Assembly (NCBI GenBank): GCA_002371615.1
Contig: DFGA01000034.1
Location: forward strand, 1 to 31,248
DNA length: 31,248 bases
From: Lachnospiraceae bacterium UBA3762
GTDB lineage: Bacteria; Bacillota; Clostridia; Lachnospirales; Lachnospiraceae
Reading direction: 5' to 3'
Part shown: positions 23,290 to 31,081 of the stretch, piece after piece
Layout of the letters: every line of letters begins with the position of its first letter
Numbering within the stretch: position 1 is the first letter of the stretch
The notes under the pieces: generated by a model
Told to the model about the DNA's origin: nothing
Seen by the model: the letters and a program-made list of their open reading frames with translations, nothing else
Database searches by the model: none
Made by a program: the position numbers and the translations under genes

Positions 23290-24117
23290 TTATTGTTCTT
23301 CTTCACCCTCGGTTGTTTGCTCTTCCTCTGCAGTATCTTCACCGTCTTCGGCTTCTGTTCCCTCGGGGATCTCTTCTTTGTCCATGTCAAAAGAAAAATT
23401 TACATCCTCACCCACATAGTTTTCCATATGGAGAGTTCCCGAATAGCCTTTGAGTTGCGGGAGCAGCAGATGCATTTCATTGATTTTCTCGTCGATAAAA
23501 TCATCCGTACCAAGTGATACTCTCGCGCTTCCGAAATAAAGCGTTATATCTCCGTCCGAATCAAATGCTATCCTGTCGGTCTCTATATCGTATTTGCCAA
23601 GAAGCTGCGTAATATTAAGTATCGTCAAGAATACAGATGATTTTTTAACCGGCAGAGGCTTATGCAGCACTATATGATCATACGAAAGCCCGGTTACAAA
23701 CGGAATTCCCTCCATTATTCTGTTGGAACTCTCAACGACTATGCCATCCTTATCAAAATACATATAATGTCCCAGATATTCTACATAGCCGGCTACCGCT
23801 TTCTCGAAGACATTTATCCTTACCGAGTTTGAATCAAGAATATCCACATCCATTTTCTCGATAAACGGTATATCTTCGATACTCTTGTTGCGGTACATAA
23901 GAGATAAAACTATGGAATTGTACGAATAGGGACCGGTAAATACCATGTCCTTAATCTCTTCGTCGGTATAATGCGAATTTCCGCTAACGGTAACTTGTGT
24001 TATCGAATAGTTGTACCACAGAAAAACCAGCCCGCCGCATATAACTGCCATTACAATAACTACAGCCAGCAGGACTTTCAAAAGCTTACTGTTCTTAAAC
24101 ATAGCAAGCCCCGTCAT
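23290..24117 (-). CDS. ftsQ: FtsQ/DivIB-family division protein
   Basis: Bitopic division protein that works with FtsL and a FtsB/DivIC-type partner to recruit and activate the septal synthase. The 275-residue product has one membrane segment (about 12-33), a POTRA-like region beginning ITQVTVSGNSHYTDEEIKDMV, a beta domain (INVFEKAVAGYVEYLGHYMYFDKDGIVVE), and a strongly acidic tail of about 28 residues rich in Glu. The start is the ATG at 24115-24117, 6 bases after GGAGG, one base past the ftsW stop. A 45-codon longer frame lies within ftsW and has no family resemblance. The family is divergent, so the name rests on membrane topology, POTRA start and position in the cluster. Confidence 0.87.
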   Translation of the reverse strand: MTGLAMFKNSKLLKVLLAVVIVMAVICGGLVFLWYNYSITQVTVSGNSHYTDEEIKDMVFTGPYSYNSIVLSLMYRNKSIEDIPFIEKMDVDILDSNSVRINVFEKAVAGYVEYLGHYMYFDKDGIVVESSNRIMEGIPFVTGLSYDHIVLHKPLPVKKSSVFLTILNITQLLGKYDIETDRIAFDSDGDITLYFGSARVSLGTDDFIDEKINEMHLLLPQLKGYSGTLHMENYVGEDVNFSFDMDKEEIPEGTEAEDGEDTAEEEQTTEGEEEQ

Positions 24118-24118
24118 A

Positions 24119-25267
24119 CTATTCCTCCAGACGAATACTTCTTGATACACTGAGCACCAGTCCCATTTCAGCCAGCAGGAACACGATCGAAGATCCACCG
24201 TAGCTGATGAACGGCAGCGTAATACCGGTATTGGGTATAGTATTAGTAACAACCGCTATATTCAGTATGACCTGAATCGAAATATGCGCCATAACTCCAA
24301 CCACGATCAACGCTCCGAACATATCCGATGCATTATTGGCAATGACCATAAATCTCCATATAAGCAGGACAAACAGCAAAATGATCGCTATTGCCCCGAA
24401 CAGTCCGAGTTCCTCGCATATGATAGAAAAAATCATATCGTTCTGAGCCTCCGGAAGATAGCCGAGCTTTTGTATACTCTCGCCCAGCCCTTTTCCGAAT
24501 ATATCCCCCGATCCTATCGCATAAAGCGCCTGTAAAGTCTGAAATCCTTTGTTGGATGCATATGCTTCGGGATCAAGCCATGCTTTGACCCTCGCAAATC
24601 GATAGGACAACCCAGCCGGAATAACATCATATTTGATAAGCAGAACCATCCCGACCGCAAACACGACAGCAATCCCAGCAATTATGAAGTATTCCTTGTA
24701 TTGCGGGGTCGCAACAAACAGCATCATGAACACTATTGAAAAGATGATAATCGCCGAGCTTAGGTTCTGAGTGATCGTAAGGACACAGAACGCATGAGGC
24801 AGGGCAAGTCCCAGTACGGTCAAAAATCCCCTTCTTTCTTTTATTGCATCCCCGAATTTACATACAACGGATGCAAAGAATACTATGAGGGCAAGTTTCG
24901 CAACTTCCGCAGGCTGCAGCGACATTCCAAGGTTAAGCCACCTTCTCGCTCCGCCGGCCTCATAGCCAAGGGGTGTCAGGACGAGAATAATAAGTATAAG
25001 AGAAACTACGTATGCTATAAATGCGAATCTCTGGACATAATGGTAATCCACAAGCATAACGACAAGCATTACCACGATACCGATAGCCGAGGCGATCGCC
25101 TGTTTTCTGAAATAAAATGCAGGATCCTCGAACTTGATGTTTGCCTCATAAGAGCTTGTGGAATATAGCATAACGAGCCCGAACAGCACCAGAAATAACA
25201 CAATGAAAAGCATTGTGTAGTCAAAAAAGTATTTCTTTTTCTTTTTGGGTCTGTTTTGTTCACTCAT
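24119..25267 (-). CDS. ftsW: FtsW/SEDS peptidoglycan glycosyltransferase
   Basis: Polymerises lipid II at the septum together with the transpeptidase encoded just upstream. The 382-residue product has about ten membrane segments. SEDS motifs include GGARRWLNLG, LQPAEVAKLALI, the extracytoplasmic GSGDIFGKGLGESIQKLGYLPEAQNDMIFSIICEELG (with the conserved FGKG, PEAQNDMIF and EE) and TGITLPFISYGGSS. I start it at the ATG at 25265-25267, 10 bases after the pbp stop, with only a weak AGAAAAG ribosome binding site. A TTG 13 codons earlier lies inside pbp. Lipid II flipping is no longer the favoured role for SEDS proteins. Confidence 0.95.
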   Translation of the reverse strand: MSEQNRPKKKKKYFFDYTMLFIVLFLVLFGLVMLYSTSSYEANIKFEDPAFYFRKQAIASAIGIVVMLVVMLVDYHYVQRFAFIAYVVSLILIILVLTPLGYEAGGARRWLNLGMSLQPAEVAKLALIVFFASVVCKFGDAIKERRGFLTVLGLALPHAFCVLTITQNLSSAIIIFSIVFMMLFVATPQYKEYFIIAGIAVVFAVGMVLLIKYDVIPAGLSYRFARVKAWLDPEAYASNKGFQTLQALYAIGSGDIFGKGLGESIQKLGYLPEAQNDMIFSIICEELGLFGAIAIILLFVLLIWRFMVIANNASDMFGALIVVGVMAHISIQVILNIAVVTNTIPNTGITLPFISYGGSSIVFLLAEMGLVLSVSRSIRLEE

Positions 25268-25277
25268 AACTTTTCTG

Positions 25278-27740
25278 CTATTGCAGGTCGGTAACTGTCG
25301 GATCAATAGGCTCGCCAGTCTGCGGATCCAGCAGTATGCCTGTAGTAGGATCTATGGCATATCCCGTCTCGGGATCTATCTCAACTTTTTCTCCGGTTCT
25401 GTCTTCCTCATCAAGTTCATTTCCACTCTCATCCACGAATGTAATTGCACTGTTTTCGGAACCTTCTGCGGATTCATTGTTGTTCCCTTCGGAATCAACT
25501 ATTATCTCTCCTGTAACTTCCTCCTCCGATTCGGTTCCGGATGATCCCGTTGAGAATTCCTGCTGCTTTTCGGCAAGTTCTTCCGCTTCTTTCTCGGTAA
25601 GCTCTTCCGTCTGGAATATTCCCATATACGGGAGAACTTCTGTCAGAATATCTTTACAAAGCACAGCAGCATATTTTGACTGCGCCTGATATCCCACATT
25701 GGGCTCATCAATAACTACATAACACACGATCTGCGGATCATCCGCCGGTGCAAAAGACATAAATGAAATAACGTAGTTTTCCGTACCTCTGGGATATTTC
25801 TCGGCCGTTCCCGTCTTGCCGCCTATCCGGTATCCCGCAGGTCTTGCGCTCTTACCGGTTCCGTTATCGACAACAGCAACACATAATTCCCTGATCTTTT
25901 CACTTGTTTCTTCCGAAACAGTCTGCTTAAGTACTCTCGGCTCAACTGTTTCAACCGTTGTCCCCGCGGAATCAAGGACCTTGGTCACAACATGCGGCTT
26001 GTAATAGTATCCGCCGTTTATCAGGCTGCAAAATCCTGTTGCCATCTGTATCATCGTAACATTAAAGCCCTGACCAAAGGAACTGATCGCAAGGTCGGTA
26101 GGTGTCATCGTATTAACGTCAAAAACAAGGCTGTTGGTAAGGGCTTCTCCGGTAAGATCAATGTTGGTCTTAAGTCCAAAGTTAAATAACTGATTATATT
26201 TCATAAAAACCGTCTTGCCTATCGCAGTTCCTATTTTCATAAAAGCCACGTTGCACGACTGCTCGAGAGCACCGGAGAATGTAAGGGTTCCGTGACCGAG
26301 ACGGTTGCTGCAGTGGATTTCATGACCACCAACCTCGGTTACGCCGTTACATACATAGCTCTCATCACCTTTAAGAATTCCCTCTTCGAGACCGGCCGCC
26401 ATAGTAAAAGGTTTCATGGTCGATCCCGGCTCGTATGTCGAATTGATACAAAAATTCTTCCACAAAGAGTTGAGTGCCTCCATCTTGGCTTCTTCATACG
26501 CCTTATCATACGCCTCGGCATATGTCAGACCCTCATACGGATCGTCCGTTTCGGACCCGTTATCCTCTTCTTTGTTTCCGACATTTATTTCGATATTTGA
26601 CGAATCATCTTCAGCGGTTTGATTTTCCGGATTTTCGGTAGTATTTTCCTGCTGAGCCTCCGGATTATCCGCAGCTTCCTGTTCGCCCTTGTTCTCCTCG
26701 GCCAGTTTTCTTACGGTTTCGGCAAGCTCGGAATCATCCATTTCACTTATATCCGTATTACCGTCAAGAATGCCGTTCATAAGCCCGAATTTCTCGGGAT
26801 CCAGTTCAACCTTGATGTCAAGATTATCGGTATTTCTCGGATCATTGAGATTAAACGTCGGATAACTTGCCATTGCAAGAACCTCTCCGTTATTAGGATC
26901 CATTACAATAACACCTGTATTTGTTGATCCGGCTCCCTCACGGGCTTCATTGCGGTGTTCTTCATTAAAAGCAAGTATGTTTTTCTCAACAATGCTTTGA
27001 ATATTAACGTCTATGCTTGTAACAAGCGTCTTACCGTCCTGTGCGGGCTTTAATGTCCTCTCAAGGTTCTCATCATCGTTAAGATAACCGTATTCTCTTC
27101 CGTTTGTGCCTACAAGGGTGCTGTTGTAGAATTCTTCCAGACCGTATGCACCTTCATTGTCTCCCTGAACAAAGCCGATAACATCACATGCCAGTGAATT
27201 GTAAGGATACTGCCTTACATACGTATCCTCCAGCCATACACCTTTAAAATCAGGATACATGGACGGGTTGTTAACCATGTTCATTATATCGCTGACAGTT
27301 TCGTAGCCCTGTTTTCTGGCGATTATCCTGTATTGGCTGTCGGGATTGGCGAGTATATATGAACGCAGTTCATCTTTTGTATATGAAAATTCAATCGGGG
27401 ATGCATACAACGCCGTAATTGTACTTTCAAGATTTGCTCCGTCATCTTTGTTAAGGGTTTTGGGATCTATGCATACATTATAGACTTTCTGACTGACGGC
27501 AAGCTTGGTATTATTCCTGTCTACGATATCGCCTCGCTTTGCCGGAATGGTTATAGAATCGTATGCCTGTTGCGAAAGCACTCTTTTCTTATATTTATCC
27601 CCATTGTCACGGTTGATTATGAACAGTCTGATGCCCAAAAAAGCAAAAGCTACCAGTATCATCACGAATAATACTGCCAGCTTTATGGACATCCTCTGAG
27701 TAAATCTGTTTGATCCGTTCTGTTGATTCCGTTTAGCCAA
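25278..27740 (-). CDS. Division class B penicillin-binding protein (FtsI/SpoVD-like) with an acidic insertion and tail
   Basis: Septal transpeptidase partner of FtsW. The 820-residue product has a membrane segment (about 18-40), a pedestal domain with RGDIVDRN, and a transpeptidase domain with STMK (Ser440, Lys443), SCN (495-497) and KTG (642-644). Family members are usually about 560-750 residues. The excess is a Glu/Asn/Gln-rich segment of roughly 120 residues (about 305-424) just before the active-site serine, and a roughly 105-residue acidic tail ending in four DPxTG-like 8-residue repeats (DPETGYAI, DPTTGILL, DPQTGEPI, DPTVTD). There are no PASTA domains. The start is TTG at 27738-27740, with AGGGGA about 9 bases ahead. 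The first ATG is codon 17, with AGAGG too close to serve it. Confidence 0.92.
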   Translation of the reverse strand: MAKRNQQNGSNRFTQRMSIKLAVLFVMILVAFAFLGIRLFIINRDNGDKYKKRVLSQQAYDSITIPAKRGDIVDRNNTKLAVSQKVYNVCIDPKTLNKDDGANLESTITALYASPIEFSYTKDELRSYILANPDSQYRIIARKQGYETVSDIMNMVNNPSMYPDFKGVWLEDTYVRQYPYNSLACDVIGFVQGDNEGAYGLEEFYNSTLVGTNGREYGYLNDDENLERTLKPAQDGKTLVTSIDVNIQSIVEKNILAFNEEHRNEAREGAGSTNTGVIVMDPNNGEVLAMASYPTFNLNDPRNTDNLDIKVELDPEKFGLMNGILDGNTDISEMDDSELAETVRKLAEENKGEQEAADNPEAQQENTTENPENQTAEDDSSNIEINVGNKEEDNGSETDDPYEGLTYAEAYDKAYEEAKMEALNSLWKNFCINSTYEPGSTMKPFTMAAGLEEGILKGDESYVCNGVTEVGGHEIHCSNRLGHGTLTFSGALEQSCNVAFMKIGTAIGKTVFMKYNQLFNFGLKTNIDLTGEALTNSLVFDVNTMTPTDLAISSFGQGFNVTMIQMATGFCSLINGGYYYKPHVVTKVLDSAGTTVETVEPRVLKQTVSEETSEKIRELCVAVVDNGTGKSARPAGYRIGGKTGTAEKYPRGTENYVISFMSFAPADDPQIVCYVVIDEPNVGYQAQSKYAAVLCKDILTEVLPYMGIFQTEELTEKEAEELAEKQQEFSTGSSGTESEEEVTGEIIVDSEGNNNESAEGSENSAITFVDESGNELDEEDRTGEKVEIDPETGYAIDPTTGILLDPQTGEPIDPTVTDLQ

Positions 27741-27778
27741 AGCCTTAGATCCCCTGCACCTTACGGGATCACCCGGGA

Positions 27779-28219
27779 CTATTGAAGAGAAACGAACTGT
27801 CTGACGTAATCGGTTCCGTCACTGTTATATGTAACGATCTGATCATCACTTGCGTATGTCATTCCCAGATCGTCCATTGCCCGTTTCTTAATATTCTCCA
27901 ACCCTATAGCACCTTTTATGCGGCTCTCGTAATCGTCGTTTTCCGCACGAAGAGACTGTAATTCTATCTCCATGGCAGAGATCGTATTTACATAAGTAGT
28001 CAGCGATGACTGCAAACGGATATACTGTACGCAAACAATACCCGTAAGTACCATCGCAAGCGTCATAAAAATCATGAAGCCGGGATTCATCGCCGAATCC
28101 CTTTTAATATTCTTGCGGGATTTGGTGCTAAGTCTTCTGGGTGATCTTACTTCCTGTTCGATTGGCCTTAGTGCCCTTGCCGTATTGCCATACACATATG
28201 TATTATTTCCGCGAGCCAC
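27779..28219 (-). CDS. ftsL: FtsL-like septum protein
   Basis: The 146-residue bitopic protein has a basic cytoplasmic N-terminus (about 1-46, with SPRRLSTKSRKNIKR), one membrane segment (about 47-67), and a leucine-zipper-like coiled coil (LTTYVNTISAMEIELQSLRAENDDYESRI, about 73-102). A short C-terminal domain (IKKRAMDDLGMTYASDDQIVTY) follows. Topology and place between rsmH and the penicillin-binding protein are those of FtsL, which joins FtsQ in the division activator complex. Sequence identity in this family is low, so naming is by position and topology. The start is GTG at 28217-28219 with GAAGG upstream. A separate promoter (28238-28266) serves it. Confidence 0.82.
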   Translation of the reverse strand: MARGNNTYVYGNTARALRPIEQEVRSPRRLSTKSRKNIKRDSAMNPGFMIFMTLAMVLTGIVCVQYIRLQSSLTTYVNTISAMEIELQSLRAENDDYESRIKGAIGLENIKKRAMDDLGMTYASDDQIVTYNSDGTDYVRQFVSLQ

Positions 28220-28237
28220 TAAAACACCTTCTTTCCG

Positions 28238-28266
28238 AGTATACTATATCTTGTATTCAATATCAA
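28238..28266 (-). promoter_or_regulatory. Internal promoter of the division cluster, before ftsL
   Basis: On the minus strand TTGATA (28261-28266), 17 bases, TATACT (28238-28243). The TGA of the -35 is the rsmH stop codon. The predicted start near 28231 leaves only about 12 leader bases, just enough for the GAAGG ribosome binding site. Confidence 0.6.
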
Positions 28267-29198
28267 AGCTTTTTACAAAATATTCTAAGTTTTGCACTTT
28301 TCGACCTTGGGTTAGCCTGCATTTCATCTTCGGTCGGAATCACAGGCTTCTTTGTTATGATTTTCCCCTTCGATACCTTGCCGCACACACAGACCGGAAA
28401 ATCCGGAGGGCAGGTGCACGGGTCCTGCGCATTCTTGAATATGTTCTTAACTATCCTGTCTTCGAGCGAATGGAACGTTATTACCGCTATCCTTCCGCCG
28501 GGTGCAAGCAGATCGATCATATCATCGAGCGAATCTGTTAAAACACCGAGTTCACGATTGAGTTCAATGCGTATTGCCTGAAATGTCTGTTTGGCAGGAT
28601 GTCCCATGGTCTTCTGAACTTTCATGGGGATCGATGCCTTGATGATTTCGACAAGCTCTCCCGTTGTCTTAATTGGACCGCCTTCCCTGGCTGTCGTAAT
28701 GTGCTTGGCGATATTCGCGGCAAACTTCTCTTCGCCGTACATTCTGAGTATTCTTGTGAGTTCACTTTGTGAATACCCGTTGACTATGTCAGCCGCCGTG
28801 ATCGGACTCCTCTTATCCATCCTCATATCAAGAGGAGCATCGCTCATATAAGAAAATCCCCTCTCAGGTGTATCGAGCTGATACGATGATACTCCCAGAT
28901 CAAGCAAAATACCGTCAGCCTCATGAATGTTAAGTTTCTCGAGTATCCGCCTGATGTTGCAGTAATTGTCACGAACTATCGTAACGTTTGTAAATCTTTC
29001 AAGACGTTCCCCGGCGGCTGCAACTGCCGCCTCGTCCTGATCTATTCCGATCAATCTCCCCTGATCGTTTAACTTTTCGAGAATTGCTCCCGAGTGTCCG
29101 CCGCCCCCTAACGTGCCATCCACGTAGGTCCCTTCAGGCTTAATTGCGAGTCCCTCGATTACTTCCCGAAGCAGAACCGATTTGTGATTAAATTCCAA
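28263..29198 (-). CDS. rsmH: 16S rRNA m4C1402 methyltransferase RsmH (MraW)
   Basis: Methylates the N4 of C1402 in the 30S decoding centre using S-adenosylmethionine. The 311-residue product has family motifs in order: HKSVLLREVIEGL, the SAM-binding YVDGTLGGGGHSGAIL, DGILLDLGVSSYQLD, ERGFSYMSDAPLDMRMD, and the C-terminal ITFHSLEDRIVKNIF and NPRSKSAKLRIF. The length is normal. The start is TTG at 29196-29198, about 8 bases after GGAGG. The following EFNHKSVLL matches the family N-terminus. It lies 27 bases downstream of mraZ, as in most dcw clusters. Confidence 0.97.
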   Translation of the reverse strand: MEFNHKSVLLREVIEGLAIKPEGTYVDGTLGGGGHSGAILEKLNDQGRLIGIDQDEAAVAAAGERLERFTNVTIVRDNYCNIRRILEKLNIHEADGILLDLGVSSYQLDTPERGFSYMSDAPLDMRMDKRSPITAADIVNGYSQSELTRILRMYGEEKFAANIAKHITTAREGGPIKTTGELVEIIKASIPMKVQKTMGHPAKQTFQAIRIELNRELGVLTDSLDDMIDLLAPGGRIAVITFHSLEDRIVKNIFKNAQDPCTCPPDFPVCVCGKVSKGKIITKKPVIPTEDEMQANPRSKSAKLRIFCKKL

Positions 29199-29225
29199 TT
29201 CCGGCTCCTCCTTCTTCTTCGTCCC

Positions 29226-29654
29226 CTAAATCGAGAAGCCCAGTTCTGCCATTTCTTCAGCGATGTCATCGATGTTGTCAATGTTGGTCTGCGCTCCCCA
29301 GCGCTCCTTATCCCACACTTCTATCTTGTCTATAACTCCGGCAAGAACAACATCTTTGTCAAGTCCGGCATACTCCCTCAGATTACCGGGGATAAGGACT
29401 CTTCCCTGCTTGTCCGTCTCAACCGCTGTAGCCGAACCCGCAACGGCGCGGACGTAGGTCCTGATGTCCTTATTGGCCGGCAGAGCTTGGATTTTCTTCA
29501 TGAAGGTTTCCCAGGCCTCATTAGTATAGATCGCAAGACAACCATCGTTTCCCTTTGCTATCACGAAAGCTTCCCCAAGCTGTTCGCGAAACTTTGTAGG
29601 GACAATCAGACGACCCTTCGTATCGATTGTGTGGCTGTACTCACCCATGAACAT
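29226..29654 (-). CDS. mraZ: Transcriptional regulator MraZ
   Basis: First gene of the division cluster, encoding its own DNA-binding regulator. The 142-residue product holds two SpoVT-AbrB-type halves with the family's DxxGR motifs: HTIDTKGRLIVPTKFRE and ETDKQGRVLIPGNLREYAGL. MraZ rings bind short direct repeats in front of the operon. Three such 10-base repeats are present at 29671-29700. The start at 29654 has AAGGAGAG upstream (a second ATG two codons later is also possible). A sigma-A-like promoter lies at 29708-29736. Confidence 0.97.
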   Translation of the reverse strand: MFMGEYSHTIDTKGRLIVPTKFREQLGEAFVIAKGNDGCLAIYTNEAWETFMKKIQALPANKDIRTYVRAVAGSATAVETDKQGRVLIPGNLREYAGLDKDVVLAGVIDKIEVWDKERWGAQTNIDNIDDIAEEMAELGFSI

Positions 29655-29670
29655 GGTGTGCTCTCCTTAA

Positions 29671-29700
29671 TTACCACTCTCTACCACTTTCCACCACTTT
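29671..29700 (-). repeat. Three 10-bp direct repeats: MraZ operator boxes
   Basis: On the minus strand AAAGTGGTGG, AAAGTGGTAG and AGAGTGGTAA follow one another without a gap, with core AGTGGT every 10 bases (one helical turn). The spacing and the AAAGTGG core match the MraZ sites described in Mollicutes and are related to the TGGGA-type boxes of other bacteria. They cover about +1 to +30 of the predicted mraZ transcript. Confidence 0.8.
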
Positions 29701-29707
29701 TATGGAT

Positions 29708-29736
29708 ATAATAACCCCTTTCTCCCACAAGTGCAA
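29708..29736 (-). promoter_or_regulatory. Promoter of the mraZ division operon
   Basis: On the minus strand TTGCAC (29731-29736), 17 bases, TATTAT (29708-29713), with a predicted start near 29701 at the edge of the MraZ boxes. The leader is about 47 bases. Confidence 0.7.
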
Positions 29737-29771
29737 CACTTTTTTTGAATTTTTTACCGGAAAAATCGGGC

Positions 29772-29808
29772 AAAAATAAAGGAGGCACAATATCTTGTGT
29801 CTCCTTTT
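29772..29808 (-). terminator. Terminator of ychF
   Basis: AAAGGAG (29778-29784) pairs with CTCCTTT (29801-29807). After one G-T pair, CACAA/TTGTG continues the stem, giving 13 bp around a 4-base loop. On the minus strand TTTATTTTTG follows. It separates ychF from mraZ. Confidence 0.85.
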
Positions 29809-29865
29809 GTCGCCAACCACAATCGCGGTATTATGAATCATTAAATTAATATAAATTAAGGAAGT

Positions 29866-30963
29866 TTATACATTGAATCTGAACAGGATCACATCTCCGT
29901 CCTTAACTATGTAATCTTTTCCTTCCATTCCTACGAGGCCTTTCTCTCTTGCATTCGCAAGGCTCCCGCATTCAAGCAGATCCTTGTAGTTTACGACCTC
30001 AGCCTTGATGAATCCTCTTTCAAAATCGGTATGTATCTTACCCGCAGCCTGCGGAGCTTTTGTTCCGACCTTTATCGTCCATGCTCTGCACTCATCTTCG
30101 CCCGCAGTAAGAAAACTCATCAGATTAAGTATCCGGTAGCTTGCGGCTATAAGCTTATCAAGCCCCGATTCCTTAAGTCCCAGGTCTTCAAGGAACATAG
30201 CCTTCTCATCATCGTCAAGTTCTGCTATCTCCTGCTCTATCTGGGCGCAGATGACAAAGACTTCAGATCCGTTTGCTTTCGCATATTCTCTTACCTTATT
30301 TACATGGGCGTTGCTCGCTCCGTCATCGGCAAGATCTTCCTCGGCAACATTGGCGGCAAAGATAACAGGTTTTGCCGTAAGCAGGTTGTACGAAGCAAGA
30401 TACGCCTCCTCGTCCTCATCGGCACACTCGAATCCTATTGCCAGATTTCCGCCTTCAAGATGCTCTTTGAGCCTTTTAAGAAATTCAACTTCCTTCGCGA
30501 TCTTCTTATCGTTGTTGGCTGCACGCTGCTGCTTGGCTATCCTTCTCTCAAGCACTTCTATGTCGGCAAATATCAGTTCAAGGTTGATAGTTTCAATATC
30601 CCTTACCGGATCAACCGAACCGTCAACATGAACAACGTTAGCATCCTCAAAGCATCTTACAACATGAACGATGGCATCAACTTCTCTTATATTTGCTAGG
30701 AACTGGTTTCCGAGTCCCTCGCCTTTCGACGCTCCCTTTACGAGTCCTGCGATATCAACGAACTCTATCGTGGCAGGAGTGACTTTCTTCGTATTATAAA
30801 GATCCCCCAAAAGCTTTATTCTCTCATCAGGTACGGCAACTACGCCAACATTGGGATCTATTGTACAGAACGGATAGTTGGCCGATTCGGCTCCGGCCTT
30901 TGTAAGCGAATTAAATAATGTAGACTTCCCGACATTAGGGAGTCCTACGATTCCTAGTTTCAT
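29866..30963 (-). CDS. ychF: Redox-regulated ribosome-binding ATPase/GTPase YchF (Ola1 family)
   Basis: The 365-residue P-loop protein of the Obg superfamily prefers ATP in studied members and binds ribosomes. Motifs are the P-loop GLPNVGKS (7-14), the FVDIAGLVKGASKGEGLGNQFL switch region, the altered G4 motif NVAEED (NxxE in place of NKxD, the family's mark), a coiled-coil insertion (about 125-170), and the C-terminal TGS-type domain with the AWTIKVGTKAPQAAGKIHTDFERGFIKAEV stretch. The start at 30963 has GGAGG upstream. It forms a single-gene unit with promoter 31053-31081 and terminator 29772-29808. Confidence 0.97.
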   Translation of the reverse strand: MKLGIVGLPNVGKSTLFNSLTKAGAESANYPFCTIDPNVGVVAVPDERIKLLGDLYNTKKVTPATIEFVDIAGLVKGASKGEGLGNQFLANIREVDAIVHVVRCFEDANVVHVDGSVDPVRDIETINLELIFADIEVLERRIAKQQRAANNDKKIAKEVEFLKRLKEHLEGGNLAIGFECADEDEEAYLASYNLLTAKPVIFAANVAEEDLADDGASNAHVNKVREYAKANGSEVFVICAQIEQEIAELDDDEKAMFLEDLGLKESGLDKLIAASYRILNLMSFLTAGEDECRAWTIKVGTKAPQAAGKIHTDFERGFIKAEVVNYKDLLECGSLANAREKGLVGMEGKDYIVKDGDVILFRFNV

Positions 30964-31052
30964 TTTATTTCCTCCAGTTCTATACCTTTTAGGTCTTTAC
31001 TAAATAATTCAATTCCTTTTCTTATCTCAAAAAGAGCACAAGCGTGAGCCAT

Positions 31053-31081
31053 ATATTACCACACTCATACTCTTTTATCAA
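31053..31081 (-). promoter_or_regulatory. Promoter of ychF
   Basis: On the minus strand TTGATA (31076-31081), 17 bases, TAATAT (31053-31058). The predicted start near 31046 gives a leader of about 83 bases. Confidence 0.6.

Noticed and set aside
24118..24252. 45-codon N-terminal extension of FtsQ
   Set aside because: It lies inside ftsW in another frame, is rich in Cys/Trp/Arg without family resemblance, and the GGAGG before the ATG at 24117 defines the start.
27741..27778. GATCCC/GGGATC inverted repeat before the penicillin-binding protein start as a terminator or riboswitch
   Set aside because: A 6-bp stem without a T-run in a short intergenic gap of a continuous operon; probably chance.
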